Positions 1-7,807 of a stretch of DNA of 64,000 nt are shown piece by piece. This DNA is from PALSA-505 sp036502085 (GTDB taxonomy: Bacteria > Actinomycetota > Actinomycetes > Streptosporangiales > Streptosporangiaceae): assembly GCA_036502085.1 (NCBI GenBank), contig DASXZD010000052.1, positions 1 through 64,000 of the forward strand. The letters run 5' to 3'. A program made the position numbers and the translations under genes. How positions within the stretch are numbered: the stretch's first letter is position 1; every line of letters begins with the position of its first letter. Below the pieces are notes generated by a model that worked only from the letters and a program-made list of their open reading frames with translations, was not told where the DNA came from and did not search any database.

Positions 1-837
1 CTTCAGCGACAGCGAGACCCGCTCGCGGTCCATGTCCACGTCCAGCACCTCGACCGTGACCTCCTGGCCGACCTCGACGACCTCGCCGGGGTGGTCGATG
101 TGCTTCCAGGACAGCTCGGACACGTGCACCAGGCCGTCCACCCCGCCCAGGTCCACGAACGCGCCGAAGTTGACGATCGAGGACACCTGGCCCTTGCGGA
201 TCTGGCCCTTCTGCAGCGTGTTCAGGAAGTTGTGCCGCACCTCGGACTGGGTCTGCTCCAGCCACGCCCGCCGCGACAGCACCACGTTGTTGCGGTTCTT
301 GTCCAGTTCGATGATCTTGGCTTCGATCTCCTTGCCGACGTACGGCTGCAGGTCGCGCACCCGGCGCATCTCCACCAGCGACGCCGGCAGGAAGCCGCGC
401 AGCCCGATGTCCAGGATCAGGCCGCCCTTGACCACCTCGATCACCGTGCCGGTGACCACGCCGTCCTCGTCCTTGATCTTCTCGATCGTGCCCCAGGCGC
501 GCTCGTACTGCGCGCGCTTCTTGGACAGGATCAGCCGGCCCTCCTTGTCCTCCTTCTGCAGGACCAGGGCCTCGATGTGCTCGCCGTTCTTGACCACGTC
601 GTTGGGATCGACGTCATGCTTGATCGACAGCTCGCGGGACGGGATCACGCCTTCGGTCTTGTAGCCGATGTCGAGCAAGACCTCGTCCCGGTCTACCTTG
701 ACGACCGTGCCTTCGACGATGTCGCCGTCATTGAAGTACTTGATGGTCTCGTCGATCGCGGCGAGGAAAGCTTCCTCAGACCCGATGTCGTTGACCGCTA
801 CCTTAGGGGTCGAGGTTGCTTCTGTGCTGCTCGTCAT
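1..837 (-). CDS. rpsA: 30S ribosomal protein S1 (3' part beyond window edge)
   Basis: The reading frame starts at ATG 837 and runs off the window after 279 codons, so the C-terminal part is missing. Ribosomal protein S1 binds mRNA on the 30S subunit through repeated S1 (OB-fold) domains. The visible part holds about three: roughly residues 35-105, 120-190 and 205-275, the last ending near the motif VDMDRERVSLSLK at the window edge. The N-terminus reads MTSSTEATSTPKVAVNDIGS, typical of actinobacterial S1. polA lies upstream on the same strand, a pairing also seen in mycobacteria. The 263-nt gap to polA (838-1100) probably holds the rpsA promoter and leader; it contains a small inverted repeat AAGGCT-CA-AGCCTT near 906-919 and CCGGT-AAA-ACCGG near 949-961. 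Identity is secure. Confidence 0.97.
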   Translation of the reverse strand, partial: MTSSTEATSTPKVAVNDIGSEEAFLAAIDETIKYFNDGDIVEGTVVKVDRDEVLLDIGYKTEGVIPSRELSIKHDVDPNDVVKNGEHIEALVLQKEDKEGRLILSKKRAQYERAWGTIEKIKDEDGVVTGTVIEVVKGGLILDIGLRGFLPASLVEMRRVRDLQPYVGKEIEAKIIELDKNRNNVVLSRRAWLEQTQSEVRHNFLNTLQKGQIRKGQVSSIVNFGAFVDLGGVDGLVHVSELSWKHIDHPGEVVEVGQEVTVEVLDVDMDRERVSLSLK

Positions 838-1100
838 GTGTGGGCCGGCTCCGAATGCGGACAGGGTTCAGTTGGAGCGCTTGCGAACCAGGCGTCCGCC
901 ACGCGAAGGCTCAAGCCTTGCGAAGCCAGGGTTTCTGGACGGCCATGACCGGTAAAACCGGCCGGGACCTGCCCGGTGACCGCCGATGGGATTTAGCCGA
1001 CGCGACGGACGCAGAGGACACAGCGCAGCGATCAGCATATGAGAGCGAGGCCAGAGGGTCAATCGGGCTAGCCCCCCGCGACCGGCAAATCTGGGCCAGT

Positions 1101-3857
1101 TTAGTGCCCGGCCGCAGCCCAGCTCGCCCCCGTGCCGAGCGAAACCTCGAGCGGGATCGTCATCTCGAACGCGCCGCCCATGGCCTCGCAGACCAGCGCG
1201 GCCAGCGCGTCCCGTTCGCCCGGCGCGACCTCGAAGATCAGCTCGTCGTGCACCTGGAGCAGCATCCGCGAGCCGAGCCCGCCGGACCGCAGCCGGGCGT
1301 CTACCGCCAGCATGGCGACCTTGATGATGTCGGCCGCCGACCCCTGGATGGGCGCGTTCAGCGCCATCCGCTCGGCCATCTCGCGGCGCTGCCGGTTGTC
1401 CGAGGACAGGTCGGGCAGGTAGCGGCGGCGGCCGAGAATCGTCTCGGTGTACCCGTCCATCCGGGCCTGCGCGACCACCTCGGCCAGGTAATCGCGAATG
1501 CCGCCGAACTGCTCGAAGTACTCCTCCATCAGGCCGCGCGCCTCGTCCGGGGTGATCCGCAGCTGCTGCGACAGCCCGTAGGCGGACAGCCCGTAGGCCA
1601 GCCCGTAGTTCATCGCCTTGATCTTGCTGCGCTGCTCGACGGTCACCTCGGCGGCGTCCACGCCGAACACCCGGGACGCGGTGGCGGCGTGGAAGTCGTG
1701 GCCGGAGCCGAACGCGGCGGCCAGCGCCGGGTCACCGGACAGGTGCGCCATGATGCGCAGCTCGATCTGGCTGTAGTCGGCGGTCAGCAGGCAGTCGTAC
1801 CCGCTGCCGACGATGAAGCCCAGCCGGATCTTGCGCCCCTCCTCGGTGCGGATCGGGATGTTCTGCAGGTTCGGGTCGACCGAGGACAGCCGCCCGGTGG
1901 CCGCGATCATCTGGTTGTACGTGGTGTGAATCCGGCCGTCCTCGCCCGCCATCGGGATCAGCGAGTCCACCACGCTCTTCAGCCGCGCGACGTCACGGTG
2001 CCGCAGCAGGTGCGCCAGCACCGGATGCTCGGTCTGCGCGAGCAGCCAGGTCAGCGCCTCCGAGTCGGTGGTGTACCCGGTCTTGATCCGCTTGGTCTTG
2101 GGCAGCCCCAGCTCGGTGAACAGCACCTCCTGCAGCTGCTTGGGCGAGCCGAGGTTGAACTCGCGGCCGACGGCCGCGTAGGCGGCCTGCTCGGCCGACT
2201 TGACCTCGCCGCCCAGGCTCGCCGACATCGACGCGAAGTGGTCGGTGTCGGCGGCGATCCCGGTCCGCTCCATCCCGGCCAGCACCGGGACCAGCGGCAG
2301 CTCGACCTCGTGCAGCAGCTTCGTCGCGCCGCGCTGGTCCAGGTCGCCGTCGAGCGCGTCGGCCAGCTCGGCGGTCGCCCGGGCGCGCAGCGCGGCCGCC
2401 TCGGCCAGGGTCGGCTCGGTCCCGCCGACGCCCTCCAGGGTGAGCTGGCCGGGGACGGCTTCGCCGCGCAGCTCCCGGCCCAGGTACCGCAGCACCAGGT
2501 CGCCCAGGTCGAACGAGCGCTGGCCGGGCAGCGCGAGGTAGGCGGCCAGCGCGGTGTCGGTGGTCAGGCCGCCGAGCCCGAACCCGTGCGCGGCCAGCGC
2601 GTGCATCGGGCCCTTGGCGTCATGCAGCGCCTTGGGCCTGGCCGGGTCGGCCAGCCAGGCGGCCAGCGCCTGCTCGTCCGGCTCGCCCAGGTCCGCCGGG
2701 TCGAAGTACGCGCACTCGCCGTCCGCAGCGGCGATCGCCAGGCCGGTCAGCGTTCCGGTGCCGCGGCCCCAGCTGCCGGTCGCCGCCAGCCCGGACCGCT
2801 GCGAGCCCGCGGCGTGCGCGGCGAGCCAGCCCGCCACCTCGTCGGGGCCAGGCGTCGCGACCGAGATGTCGAATCCGTCCTGCGCGTCGGCGGGACCGGC
2901 CTCCGCAGCTGCGGCTGCCGCCCCGATACCGTTAGGAAGAGTCTCGATGAGCCGCTCGCGGAGGACACGGAACTGCAGGGTGTCAAAGAGCTGATGAATC
3001 GCGTTGCGATCCCACGGCACGGGCAGCAGATCGACGGGCCCTGACTCAAGCGGCACGTCGCGGGCCAGCTCGGTGAGCTGACGGTTGCGCAGCACGTTGC
3101 CCAGGTTCTCGCGCAGCGCGTCGCCGGCCTTCCCCTTGACCTCGTCGACACGGTCGACCAGTTCGCCCAGCGACCCGAAGTCCGCGATCCACTTGGTCGC
3201 CGTCTTCTCGCCGACGCCAGGGATATTCGGCAGGTTGTCGCTGGGATCTCCCCGTACCGCCGCGAAGTCTGGGTACTGGGCCGGCGTCAGCCCGTATTTT
3301 TCCCGAACGGAGTCCGGTGTGAACCGCGTCATGTCGCTGATCCCGCGCCTGGTCATCAGCACCGTCACCTGGTTGGTGACCAGCTGCAGCGCGTCCCGGT
3401 CGCCGGTGACGATCAGCACGTCCATGCCGTCGGCGGCCGCCTGCGTGGCCAGCGTGGCGATGACGTCGTCGGCCTCGAAGCCGGCCTTGGACAGCCGGCG
3501 GACGCCCAGCACGTCGAGCACCTCGAAGATGAGGCTCAGCTGGCTGCGGAAATCCGCGGGCGTCTCGCGCCGGTTCGCCTTGTACTCCACGTACTGCTCG
3601 TGCCGGAACGTCGGCTCGCCGCGGTCGAAGGCCACCGCGACGTGCGTGGGCCGCTCGTCGCGCAGCACGTTGATCAGCATCGCCGTGAACCCGTAGACGG
3701 CGTTGGTCGGCTGGCCGGTCGTGGTGGAGAAGTTTTCGGCAGGCAACGCGAAGAAGGCCCGGTACGCGAGCGAGTGCCCGTCCAGGAGCAGCAGCAGATC
3801 CCGCTGGTCCTTGCCTGTTTTCCCGGTCGATGCCTGCTGTGCTTCCTTGGTCGCCAC
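1101..3857 (-). CDS. polA: DNA polymerase I
   Basis: About 918 residues. The N-terminal 5'-3' exonuclease domain starts at LLLLLDGHSLAYRAFFALP. The middle region is a degenerate 3'-5' exonuclease fold lacking the DxE metal ligands, as is usual for actinobacterial Pol I. The C-terminal polymerase domain carries motif A (DYSQIELR), motif B (RSKIKAMNYGLAYG) and motif C (QVHDELIFE). The enzyme fills gaps and removes RNA primers during replication and repair. The GTG at 3857 is chosen as start because TAGAAT (3870-3865) lies 7 nt before it and no Shine-Dalgarno is seen, which fits a leaderless mRNA. An in-frame ATG at 3902 would add 15 residues but would overlap that -10 box. The divergent neighbour is a thioesterase; rpsA follows downstream. 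Confidence 0.97.
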   Translation of the reverse strand: MATKEAQQASTGKTGKDQRDLLLLLDGHSLAYRAFFALPAENFSTTTGQPTNAVYGFTAMLINVLRDERPTHVAVAFDRGEPTFRHEQYVEYKANRRETPADFRSQLSLIFEVLDVLGVRRLSKAGFEADDVIATLATQAAADGMDVLIVTGDRDALQLVTNQVTVLMTRRGISDMTRFTPDSVREKYGLTPAQYPDFAAVRGDPSDNLPNIPGVGEKTATKWIADFGSLGELVDRVDEVKGKAGDALRENLGNVLRNRQLTELARDVPLESGPVDLLPVPWDRNAIHQLFDTLQFRVLRERLIETLPNGIGAAAAAAEAGPADAQDGFDISVATPGPDEVAGWLAAHAAGSQRSGLAATGSWGRGTGTLTGLAIAAADGECAYFDPADLGEPDEQALAAWLADPARPKALHDAKGPMHALAAHGFGLGGLTTDTALAAYLALPGQRSFDLGDLVLRYLGRELRGEAVPGQLTLEGVGGTEPTLAEAAALRARATAELADALDGDLDQRGATKLLHEVELPLVPVLAGMERTGIAADTDHFASMSASLGGEVKSAEQAAYAAVGREFNLGSPKQLQEVLFTELGLPKTKRIKTGYTTDSEALTWLLAQTEHPVLAHLLRHRDVARLKSVVDSLIPMAGEDGRIHTTYNQMIAATGRLSSVDPNLQNIPIRTEEGRKIRLGFIVGSGYDCLLTADYSQIELRIMAHLSGDPALAAAFGSGHDFHAATASRVFGVDAAEVTVEQRSKIKAMNYGLAYGLSAYGLSQQLRITPDEARGLMEEYFEQFGGIRDYLAEVVAQARMDGYTETILGRRRYLPDLSSDNRQRREMAERMALNAPIQGSAADIIKVAMLAVDARLRSGGLGSRMLLQVHDELIFEVAPGERDALAALVCEAMGGAFEMTIPLEVSLGTGASWAAAGH

Positions 3858-3957
3858 GTGGGAAATTCTATGTGGCGGCCGGTCCGGGTGTGGGCCGGTC
3901 ACGGCCGGGGGTGCCAGGCTTCTAGGCTGGTCCGGCTGGTTACGACTGGAGGTCCGG

Positions 3958-4389
3958 GTGGATCAGGAGCTGATCGACAGCGTGCGCAGGCAAGGGCGCG
4001 ACACGCTCGTCGAGCGGATGGGCATCGAGATCACCGAGGCCTCCGCCGAGCGCGTGGTGGGGACGATGCCCGTCGCGGGCAACACCCAGCCTTACGGCCT
4101 GCTGCACGGCGGCGCCTCCTGCGTGCTCGCCGAGACGCTCGGCTCGGTCGGCGCGGCCCTGCACGCTGGCATGGACCGGCTGACGATGGGGATCGAGATC
4201 AACGCGTCGCATCACAGCGGCGCCACGGACGGGATCGTGACCGGTGTTGCCACGCGGCTGCACGGCGGCCGGACGCTGGCGACCTACGAGGTGGTCATCA
4301 CGCACGAGTCCGGCCGCCGGATCTGCACCGCGAGACTGACCTGCCTGTTCCGTGACCGGCCCGCCGAGGCGCCGCCGGGCACCGGATGA
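3958..4389 (+). CDS. Hotdog-fold thioesterase (EntH/MenI type)
   Basis: A 143-residue single hotdog domain. GLLHGGASCVLAETLGSVGA and GIEINASHHS match the EntH (YbdB) / MenI (YdiI) acyl-CoA thioesterase group, with the catalytic Glu in the LAETLGS helix. By family it hydrolyses an aromatic or acyl-CoA thioester, for example DHNA-CoA in menaquinone synthesis or misloaded aryl-carrier proteins. The substrate here is not shown. The GTG at 3958 has a strong GGAGG (3948-3952) 5 nt upstream, which decides this start over longer in-frame options. The gene diverges from polA. The stop codon lies inside a 21-bp tandem repeat, so the same frame meets three stops in a row. Confidence 0.85.
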   Translation: MDQELIDSVRRQGRDTLVERMGIEITEASAERVVGTMPVAGNTQPYGLLHGGASCVLAETLGSVGAALHAGMDRLTMGIEINASHHSGATDGIVTGVATRLHGGRTLATYEVVITHESGRRICTARLTCLFRDRPAEAPPGTG

Positions 4390-4431
4390 GCCCCGCCGGG
4401 CACCGGATGAGCCCCGCCGAGCGCCGGATGA
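4369..4431 (+). repeat. 21-bp tandem repeat x3 carrying the thioesterase stop codon
   Basis: Three consecutive 21-bp units (4369-4389, 4390-4410, 4411-4431) each end in CCGGATGA. The first supplies the last codons and stop of the thioesterase. Because 21 is a multiple of three, the next units put further TGA codons in the same frame. The rest of the gap, to about 4630, shows no gene. Confidence 0.8.
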
Positions 4432-4630
4432 CGCGGATGTTTGCCGCATACCGGCCGCAGTTTCTTCACCTCTTTGCGCCGCATGGCAACGCCTCGCTAC
4501 GGTTTACGGGGAGCCCGGGGTAGCCGAGTAGAGAACGTGCCGGCCCGGGGAAGGCCGACATGGCGCCAAAGGCCCCCGGGCTCCCAAGTTCCTGCCTCCC
4601 GGCCCGCGGCTCCCGCTACTCTTGATCATC

Positions 4631-5086
4631 GTGAGCCCAGACACTGACACTCCACCCGATCTGCACCTCGTCGTCGGGTACGACGGATCCGCCCCGGCCG
4701 GCCGGGCGCTCGACGCCGCGGTCCGCCTGCGGCACGGCCGGACCGGCCGCATCACCGTCGTATATGTCGCGCATATGCCCAGCCTGGACATGCTGTCACC
4801 CGGCGCGCTGGTCGAGATGGAAGCCAGCTTCGACGAGATCGAGCGGGAGCTCCGCACGTCGGCCGGCGAGCAGCTGGGCGACGGCGAGGCGTGGGACTTC
4901 GAGCGGCGCCAGGGCCTGATCGCGGAGGAGCTGATCGCGGTCAGCAACGACATCCGCGCCGCTCATCCGGACGACACCGTGGTGATCGTGGTCGGCAGCT
5001 CGTCGCACGCCGTGCACCGCCTGGTGGGCTCGGTCGCCGTCAGCCTGGCCCGCCACTCGCCGGTTCCCCTGGTCGTCGCCCCCTGA
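4631..5086 (+). CDS. Universal stress protein family protein
   Basis: About 151 residues with the UspA Rossmann-like fold: an N-terminal VVGYDGS strand-loop and a C-terminal nucleotide-binding stretch GSSSHAVHRLVGSVAVSL followed by ARHSPVPLVV. Family members bind ATP or related nucleotides and help survival in stress or stationary phase; the role here is inferred only. The GTG at 4631 is preferred to TTG 4622 because TACTCT (4617-4622) sits 8 nt before it, consistent with a leaderless transcript, and no Shine-Dalgarno is visible. It runs convergently into the ANTAR regulator with only 3 bp between stop codons. Confidence 0.88.
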   Translation: MSPDTDTPPDLHLVVGYDGSAPAGRALDAAVRLRHGRTGRITVVYVAHMPSLDMLSPGALVEMEASFDEIERELRTSAGEQLGDGEAWDFERRQGLIAEELIAVSNDIRAAHPDDTVVIVVGSSSHAVHRLVGSVAVSLARHSPVPLVVAP

Positions 5087-5089
5087 CGG

Positions 5090-5707
5090 CTACTCGGCGG
5101 CCGGCTCGGCCGCGGCGCTGGTCTCGGCCGTGATCGTCCGGTCCAGGACCGCCTGGGCGACCTCGCGCATGCTGATCCTGCGGTCCATCGACGTCTTCTG
5201 GATCCAGCGGAACGCCGCGGCCTCGGTGAGGCCGTGCTCGGACTGCAGCAGGCCCTTGGCCCGGTCGAGCAGCTTGCGGACCTCCAGCCGGTCGCGCAGC
5301 GTGCCCACCTCGGACTCCAGCGCACGGAGCTCGGTGAAGCGGCTGACCGCCATCTCGATGGCCGGCACGAGGTCCGCCTTGGTGAACGGCTTGACCAGGT
5401 AGGCCATCGCGCCGGCGTCCCGGGCCCGGTCCACCAGCTCGCGCTGTGAGAACGCGGTCAAGATGACCACCGGGGCCACCCGCTCCGCGGCGATCTGCTC
5501 GGCGGCCGACAGCCCGTCCAGCACCGGCATCTTGACGTCGAGGATCACCAGGTCGGGACGCAGGCTCAGCGCGAGCTTGACCGCGGTCTCGCCGTCGCCC
5601 GCCTCGCCGGCCACCTCATAGCCCTCTTCTTCGAGCATCTCCTTGAGGTCAAGCCGGATCAGCGCCTCGTCTTCGGCGATCACCACGCGGAAAGCGGACT
5701 TGTTCAC
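5090..5707 (-). CDS. pdtaR: ANTAR-domain response regulator (PdtaR-like)
   Basis: 205 residues. The receiver domain (about 1-125) has the acidic pair AEDE, phospho-acceptor Asp57 in ILDVKMP and Lys in LVKPF. A short coiled linker (ELRALESEVGTLRDRLEVRKLL) leads to the ANTAR RNA-binding domain (about 140-195, KGLLQSEHGLTEAAAFRWIQ). This matches mycobacterial PdtaR (Rv1626), which lies close to polA and rpsA there too. Once phosphorylated, such proteins bind paired RNA hairpins and act as antiterminators or riboregulators. The GTG start at 5707 has TAGGCT (5719-5714) exactly 6 nt upstream and no Shine-Dalgarno, so a leaderless mRNA is likely. The cognate kinase is not in the window. Confidence 0.93.
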   Translation of the reverse strand: MNKSAFRVVIAEDEALIRLDLKEMLEEEGYEVAGEAGDGETAVKLALSLRPDLVILDVKMPVLDGLSAAEQIAAERVAPVVILTAFSQRELVDRARDAGAMAYLVKPFTKADLVPAIEMAVSRFTELRALESEVGTLRDRLEVRKLLDRAKGLLQSEHGLTEAAAFRWIQKTSMDRRISMREVAQAVLDRTITAETSAAAEPAAE

Positions 5708-5746
5708 CCCAGGAGCCTACCCTGATCAGGTAGACAGGTCATGATC

Positions 5747-6517
5747 TCAGTATTTGGGGCCGACGAATTCATCGAGCCGAGCCACCGCACCTCGCCGCGC
5801 GACCGAGATCGTTGTGGGCTTGGAGAAGCGCCATGCCACGCCGAGCTGGTCCAGCACCTCGCCGTAGAGGCGCAAGATGTCAGCCGAGTGATTCACGAAA
5901 AGGTAGCGCGGATATTCGTACCAACGGTCACCATGCGCCAGGGACTGCCGGATTCTGTTGGTGGTGCGGCAGCCGTCGGAGTGCACCAGCCCCCGGGCGA
6001 AATTGCCCGGGTATTTATTCACGATTATCTGCTGCCATGGTTCAAGCTCGATCTTACGCTCGTGCTTCCGTCCGGGTCCGTGCTGCGGGAACAGGCAGGG
6101 CCAGTGCTTGCAAACGCTCTTTACGTAGGTGCAGGCAACCTCTCGCTGCGAACTGAGAAATACACGTGACGTGGGTATGACCGCCCTCATCGCCTCTTGC
6201 GCCTCACCCAACAGGCCAGGCCAGCAGTCAGAGCAGGCGATCGACAAGAGATACGACCTCGGCACACGAACGATGTGGCCATCGCCAAGGTAGAGTCCGA
6301 GCAGATAGGAGTAGGAGGACTCATCGAGCGGGCATTCATGGCAACGGGGACAGCGGGGCACCTCGGGCCGTCCTGCTTGGTCCGAACCACGCCGGTCCCC
6401 CGTGCGCCAGTGCCGAATGGCGCGGACAGATACATTGCAAATCCTGGCGTTTTCGCGATCAAGCACGCCAATACCGGAAAGCAATAGCGCGAGGTCAACG
6501 GTGGCACGCGAGTACAT
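5747..6517 (-). CDS. HTH / LAGLIDADG homing-endonuclease-like protein
   Basis: 256 residues. An N-terminal helix-turn-helix-like segment (about 8-40, ending SVRAIRHWRTG) is followed by a Cys cluster (C56, C59, C62) that may bind zinc. Two LAGLIDADG-type motifs follow: YLLGLYLGDG (71-80) and FARGLVHSDG (about 173-182). The C-terminus holds the conserved-looking ISVARRGAVARLDEFVGPK. Two motifs in one chain fit a pseudo-symmetric single-chain LAGLIDADG fold. Similar standalone proteins are common in actinomycetes, but I know of no proven function; homing endonuclease and regulator are both possible. Base composition is clearly less GC-rich than its neighbours, suggesting transfer. It starts 51 nt downstream of a tRNA gene on the same strand, so co-transcription is possible. 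Confidence 0.75.
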   Translation of the reverse strand: MYSRATVDLALLLSGIGVLDRENARICNVSVRAIRHWRTGDRRGSDQAGRPEVPRCPRCHECPLDESSYSYLLGLYLGDGHIVRVPRSYLLSIACSDCWPGLLGEAQEAMRAVIPTSRVFLSSQREVACTYVKSVCKHWPCLFPQHGPGRKHERKIELEPWQQIIVNKYPGNFARGLVHSDGCRTTNRIRQSLAHGDRWYEYPRYLFVNHSADILRLYGEVLDQLGVAWRFSKPTTISVARRGAVARLDEFVGPKY

Positions 6518-6567
6518 CCCAGCATGATATCGCTCGCTACCGACAGTTTACTGAGAAAGCATTTATG

Positions 6568-6640
6568 TGCCCCGGGTGGGATTCGAACCCACACTGTACG
6601 GACTTTGAAGCCGTCGACTCTGCCGTTGGTCTACCGGGGC
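6568..6640 (-). tRNA. tRNA gene with short variable loop, anticodon reads CAA
   Basis: The minus strand folds as a cloverleaf: acceptor GCCCCGG/CCGGGGC, D arm GAC/GTC with loop containing GG, T arm GTGGG-TTCGAAT-CCCAC, variable loop of 5 nt (ACAGT), discriminator A and no encoded CCA. The anticodon stem is ACGG/CCGT with a C-U mismatch next to the loop TTCAAAG, which places CAA at positions 34-36. CAA would decode the leucine codon UUG, yet normal leucine tRNAs have a long variable arm. The loop also resembles the CUUCAAA loop of selenocysteine tRNAs (anticodon UCA), but that alignment breaks the stem. So the amino acid is uncertain, and a tRNA pseudogene is possible. The LAGLIDADG gene follows on the same strand. 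Confidence 0.8.
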
Positions 6641-6849
6641 GCAACTTAGCTGCCGAGCACTTCCTGGGAAGTTGAGCATGTGCCAATCTACCTGATTGAC
6701 CCGCCGGGCGTGGTTAAGAGTCACGCTTCGTGGCGTGACCGCATAGGAGCGCGGGTATTGGGGCTCGATGAGCGGGTCGCGCGAGCCGAGCCCCGGCACG
6801 CCCGAACGCTTGAGGTTCGGACGGCCAGGGCTGGCCCGGCGAAGGCCTG

Positions 6850-7326
6850 TCACGGGTGGCGCGGCGGGTCGGACGGGTGGTCGCGGCGGTCGCGGTGGTG
6901 GTCTCGTGACCGGGCCAGGGACAGGATGACCACGGCGAGGAACCCGATCAGCAGCCAGCCGGGGTGGAAGGCCAGCGCCGGCAGGCTCCCGAGGCTGGCG
7001 ACGACCACGACGACCAGGGCGAGCAGGAGCAGCCGGTGGTTAGGGTGCCGGCGCGGCCGGCGAAGCGGCAGTTCCTCGTCCGCCTCGCCAAGCGGCAGGT
7101 CGTCGAACAGCCCGTCGAGGTCCGACTGGGTCTTGGCCTTCATCGCCTGCTCGACGCGCTCGTCGAACTCGGCCTGGTCGAGGCGGCCGTCGCTGTAGTG
7201 CTTGCCCAGGCGGTCGGCCACCTCCGCGCGCTCGGCGTCGGAGACCCGCAGGTCCGGCTGGTAGTAGCCGATCCGGCGGCGGATCGAGGACGCCCGGGTC
7301 CCCGGCTGGCTGGGCTGCGCTGGCAT
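6850..7326 (-). CDS. DUF1707 domain membrane protein
   Basis: 158 residues. The DUF1707 segment (about 24-75: LRVSDAERAEVADRLGKHYSDG then LDQAEFDERVEQAMKAKTQ) is followed by basic residues and two hydrophobic segments (LLLLALVVVVVASLGSLPAL and GWLLIGFLAVVILSLA), then a charged His/Arg-rich tail. DUF1707 is common in actinobacterial envelope proteins, but its biochemical role is unknown. The ATG at 7326 is chosen because AGGAG lies 8 nt upstream; an upstream in-frame ATG at 7368 would overlap the PspC gene. It follows the PspC gene on the same strand, about 30 bp after its stop, so both probably belong to one envelope-stress operon. Confidence 0.85.
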   Translation of the reverse strand: MPAQPSQPGTRASSIRRRIGYYQPDLRVSDAERAEVADRLGKHYSDGRLDQAEFDERVEQAMKAKTQSDLDGLFDDLPLGEADEELPLRRPRRHPNHRLLLLALVVVVVASLGSLPALAFHPGWLLIGFLAVVILSLARSRDHHRDRRDHPSDPPRHP

Positions 7327-7357
7327 GTCGATGTCTCCTAGATCAAGGGAACCGGGG

Positions 7358-7678
7358 TTAGCGGTCATAACGGCGGGACTGGCGGGACTGGATGAACGAG
7401 CTCGCGATGGACTGGTCGCAGCCCTCTTCGGGGATCAGCAGCCAGCCGAGCAGGTAGATGGGCACGCCCGCGCCGCCGATGACGGCGAGCACGGCGAGCA
7501 CGACCCGGACGACCGTCACGTCCACGTTCATATAGCGGGCGAAACCGCTGGCGACTCCGGCCAGCATCCGGTCGTGGACGGGGCGGCACAGCGGGTGCGG
7601 CCCGGTGTCGAAGCGGTCCTCGGTGTCGGCGAAGTTAGTCGACTGCTGGTTCGGCTGGTTCGTGGTTGTCGTGTTCAT
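7358..7678 (-). CDS. PspC domain protein
   Basis: 106 residues. An N-terminal Gln/Thr/Asn-rich tail precedes a PspC domain (about 30-90): LCRPVHDRMLAGVASGFARY, then VDVTVVRVVLAVLAVIGGAG and YLLGWLLIPEE, which forms one or two membrane segments. PspC proteins sense or transmit cell-envelope stress. It is transcribed away from the PspC-fused histidine kinase, with a 28-bp palindrome (7735-7762) in the shared promoter region, so the two-component pair probably controls it. A GGAG sits close to the ATG. Confidence 0.88.
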   Translation of the reverse strand: MNTTTTNQPNQQSTNFADTEDRFDTGPHPLCRPVHDRMLAGVASGFARYMNVDVTVVRVVLAVLAVIGGAGVPIYLLGWLLIPEEGCDQSIASSFIQSRQSRRYDR

Positions 7679-7734
7679 GGCTCCAGCCTGCCGCCGCGAG
7701 CCCGGCCGGGGTATCGGGAAGAACCCTCATCCGA

Positions 7735-7762
7735 CCCTGATCCTGCGCGCGCAGGATCAGGG
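7735..7762. promoter_or_regulatory. Perfect 28-bp palindrome, candidate operator
   Basis: Each arm is CCCTGATCCTGCGC followed by its exact reverse complement, with no spacer. It lies in the 129-bp gap between the divergent PspC gene (start 7678) and histidine kinase gene (start 7808), 57 bp from one and 45 bp from the other. Its position and symmetry suggest a binding site for a dimeric regulator, most simply the NarL-type regulator encoded at 9205-9873. Confidence 0.65.
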
Positions 7763-7807
7763 TGTGCCCGGATATGCCTATGGGCCTGCGCGCGCGATGA
7801 TGGTCCC

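Noticed and set aside
816..3044. Long open frame of 742 codons on the + strand
   Set aside because: It is antisense to polA and rpsA, Arg/Gly-rich without domains, and arises from GC-rich codon bias.
6568..6640. Reading the tRNA as selenocysteine (UCA)
   Set aside because: That loop alignment leaves the anticodon stem unpaired, and selenocysteine tRNAs have a long variable arm and extended acceptor branch not seen here.
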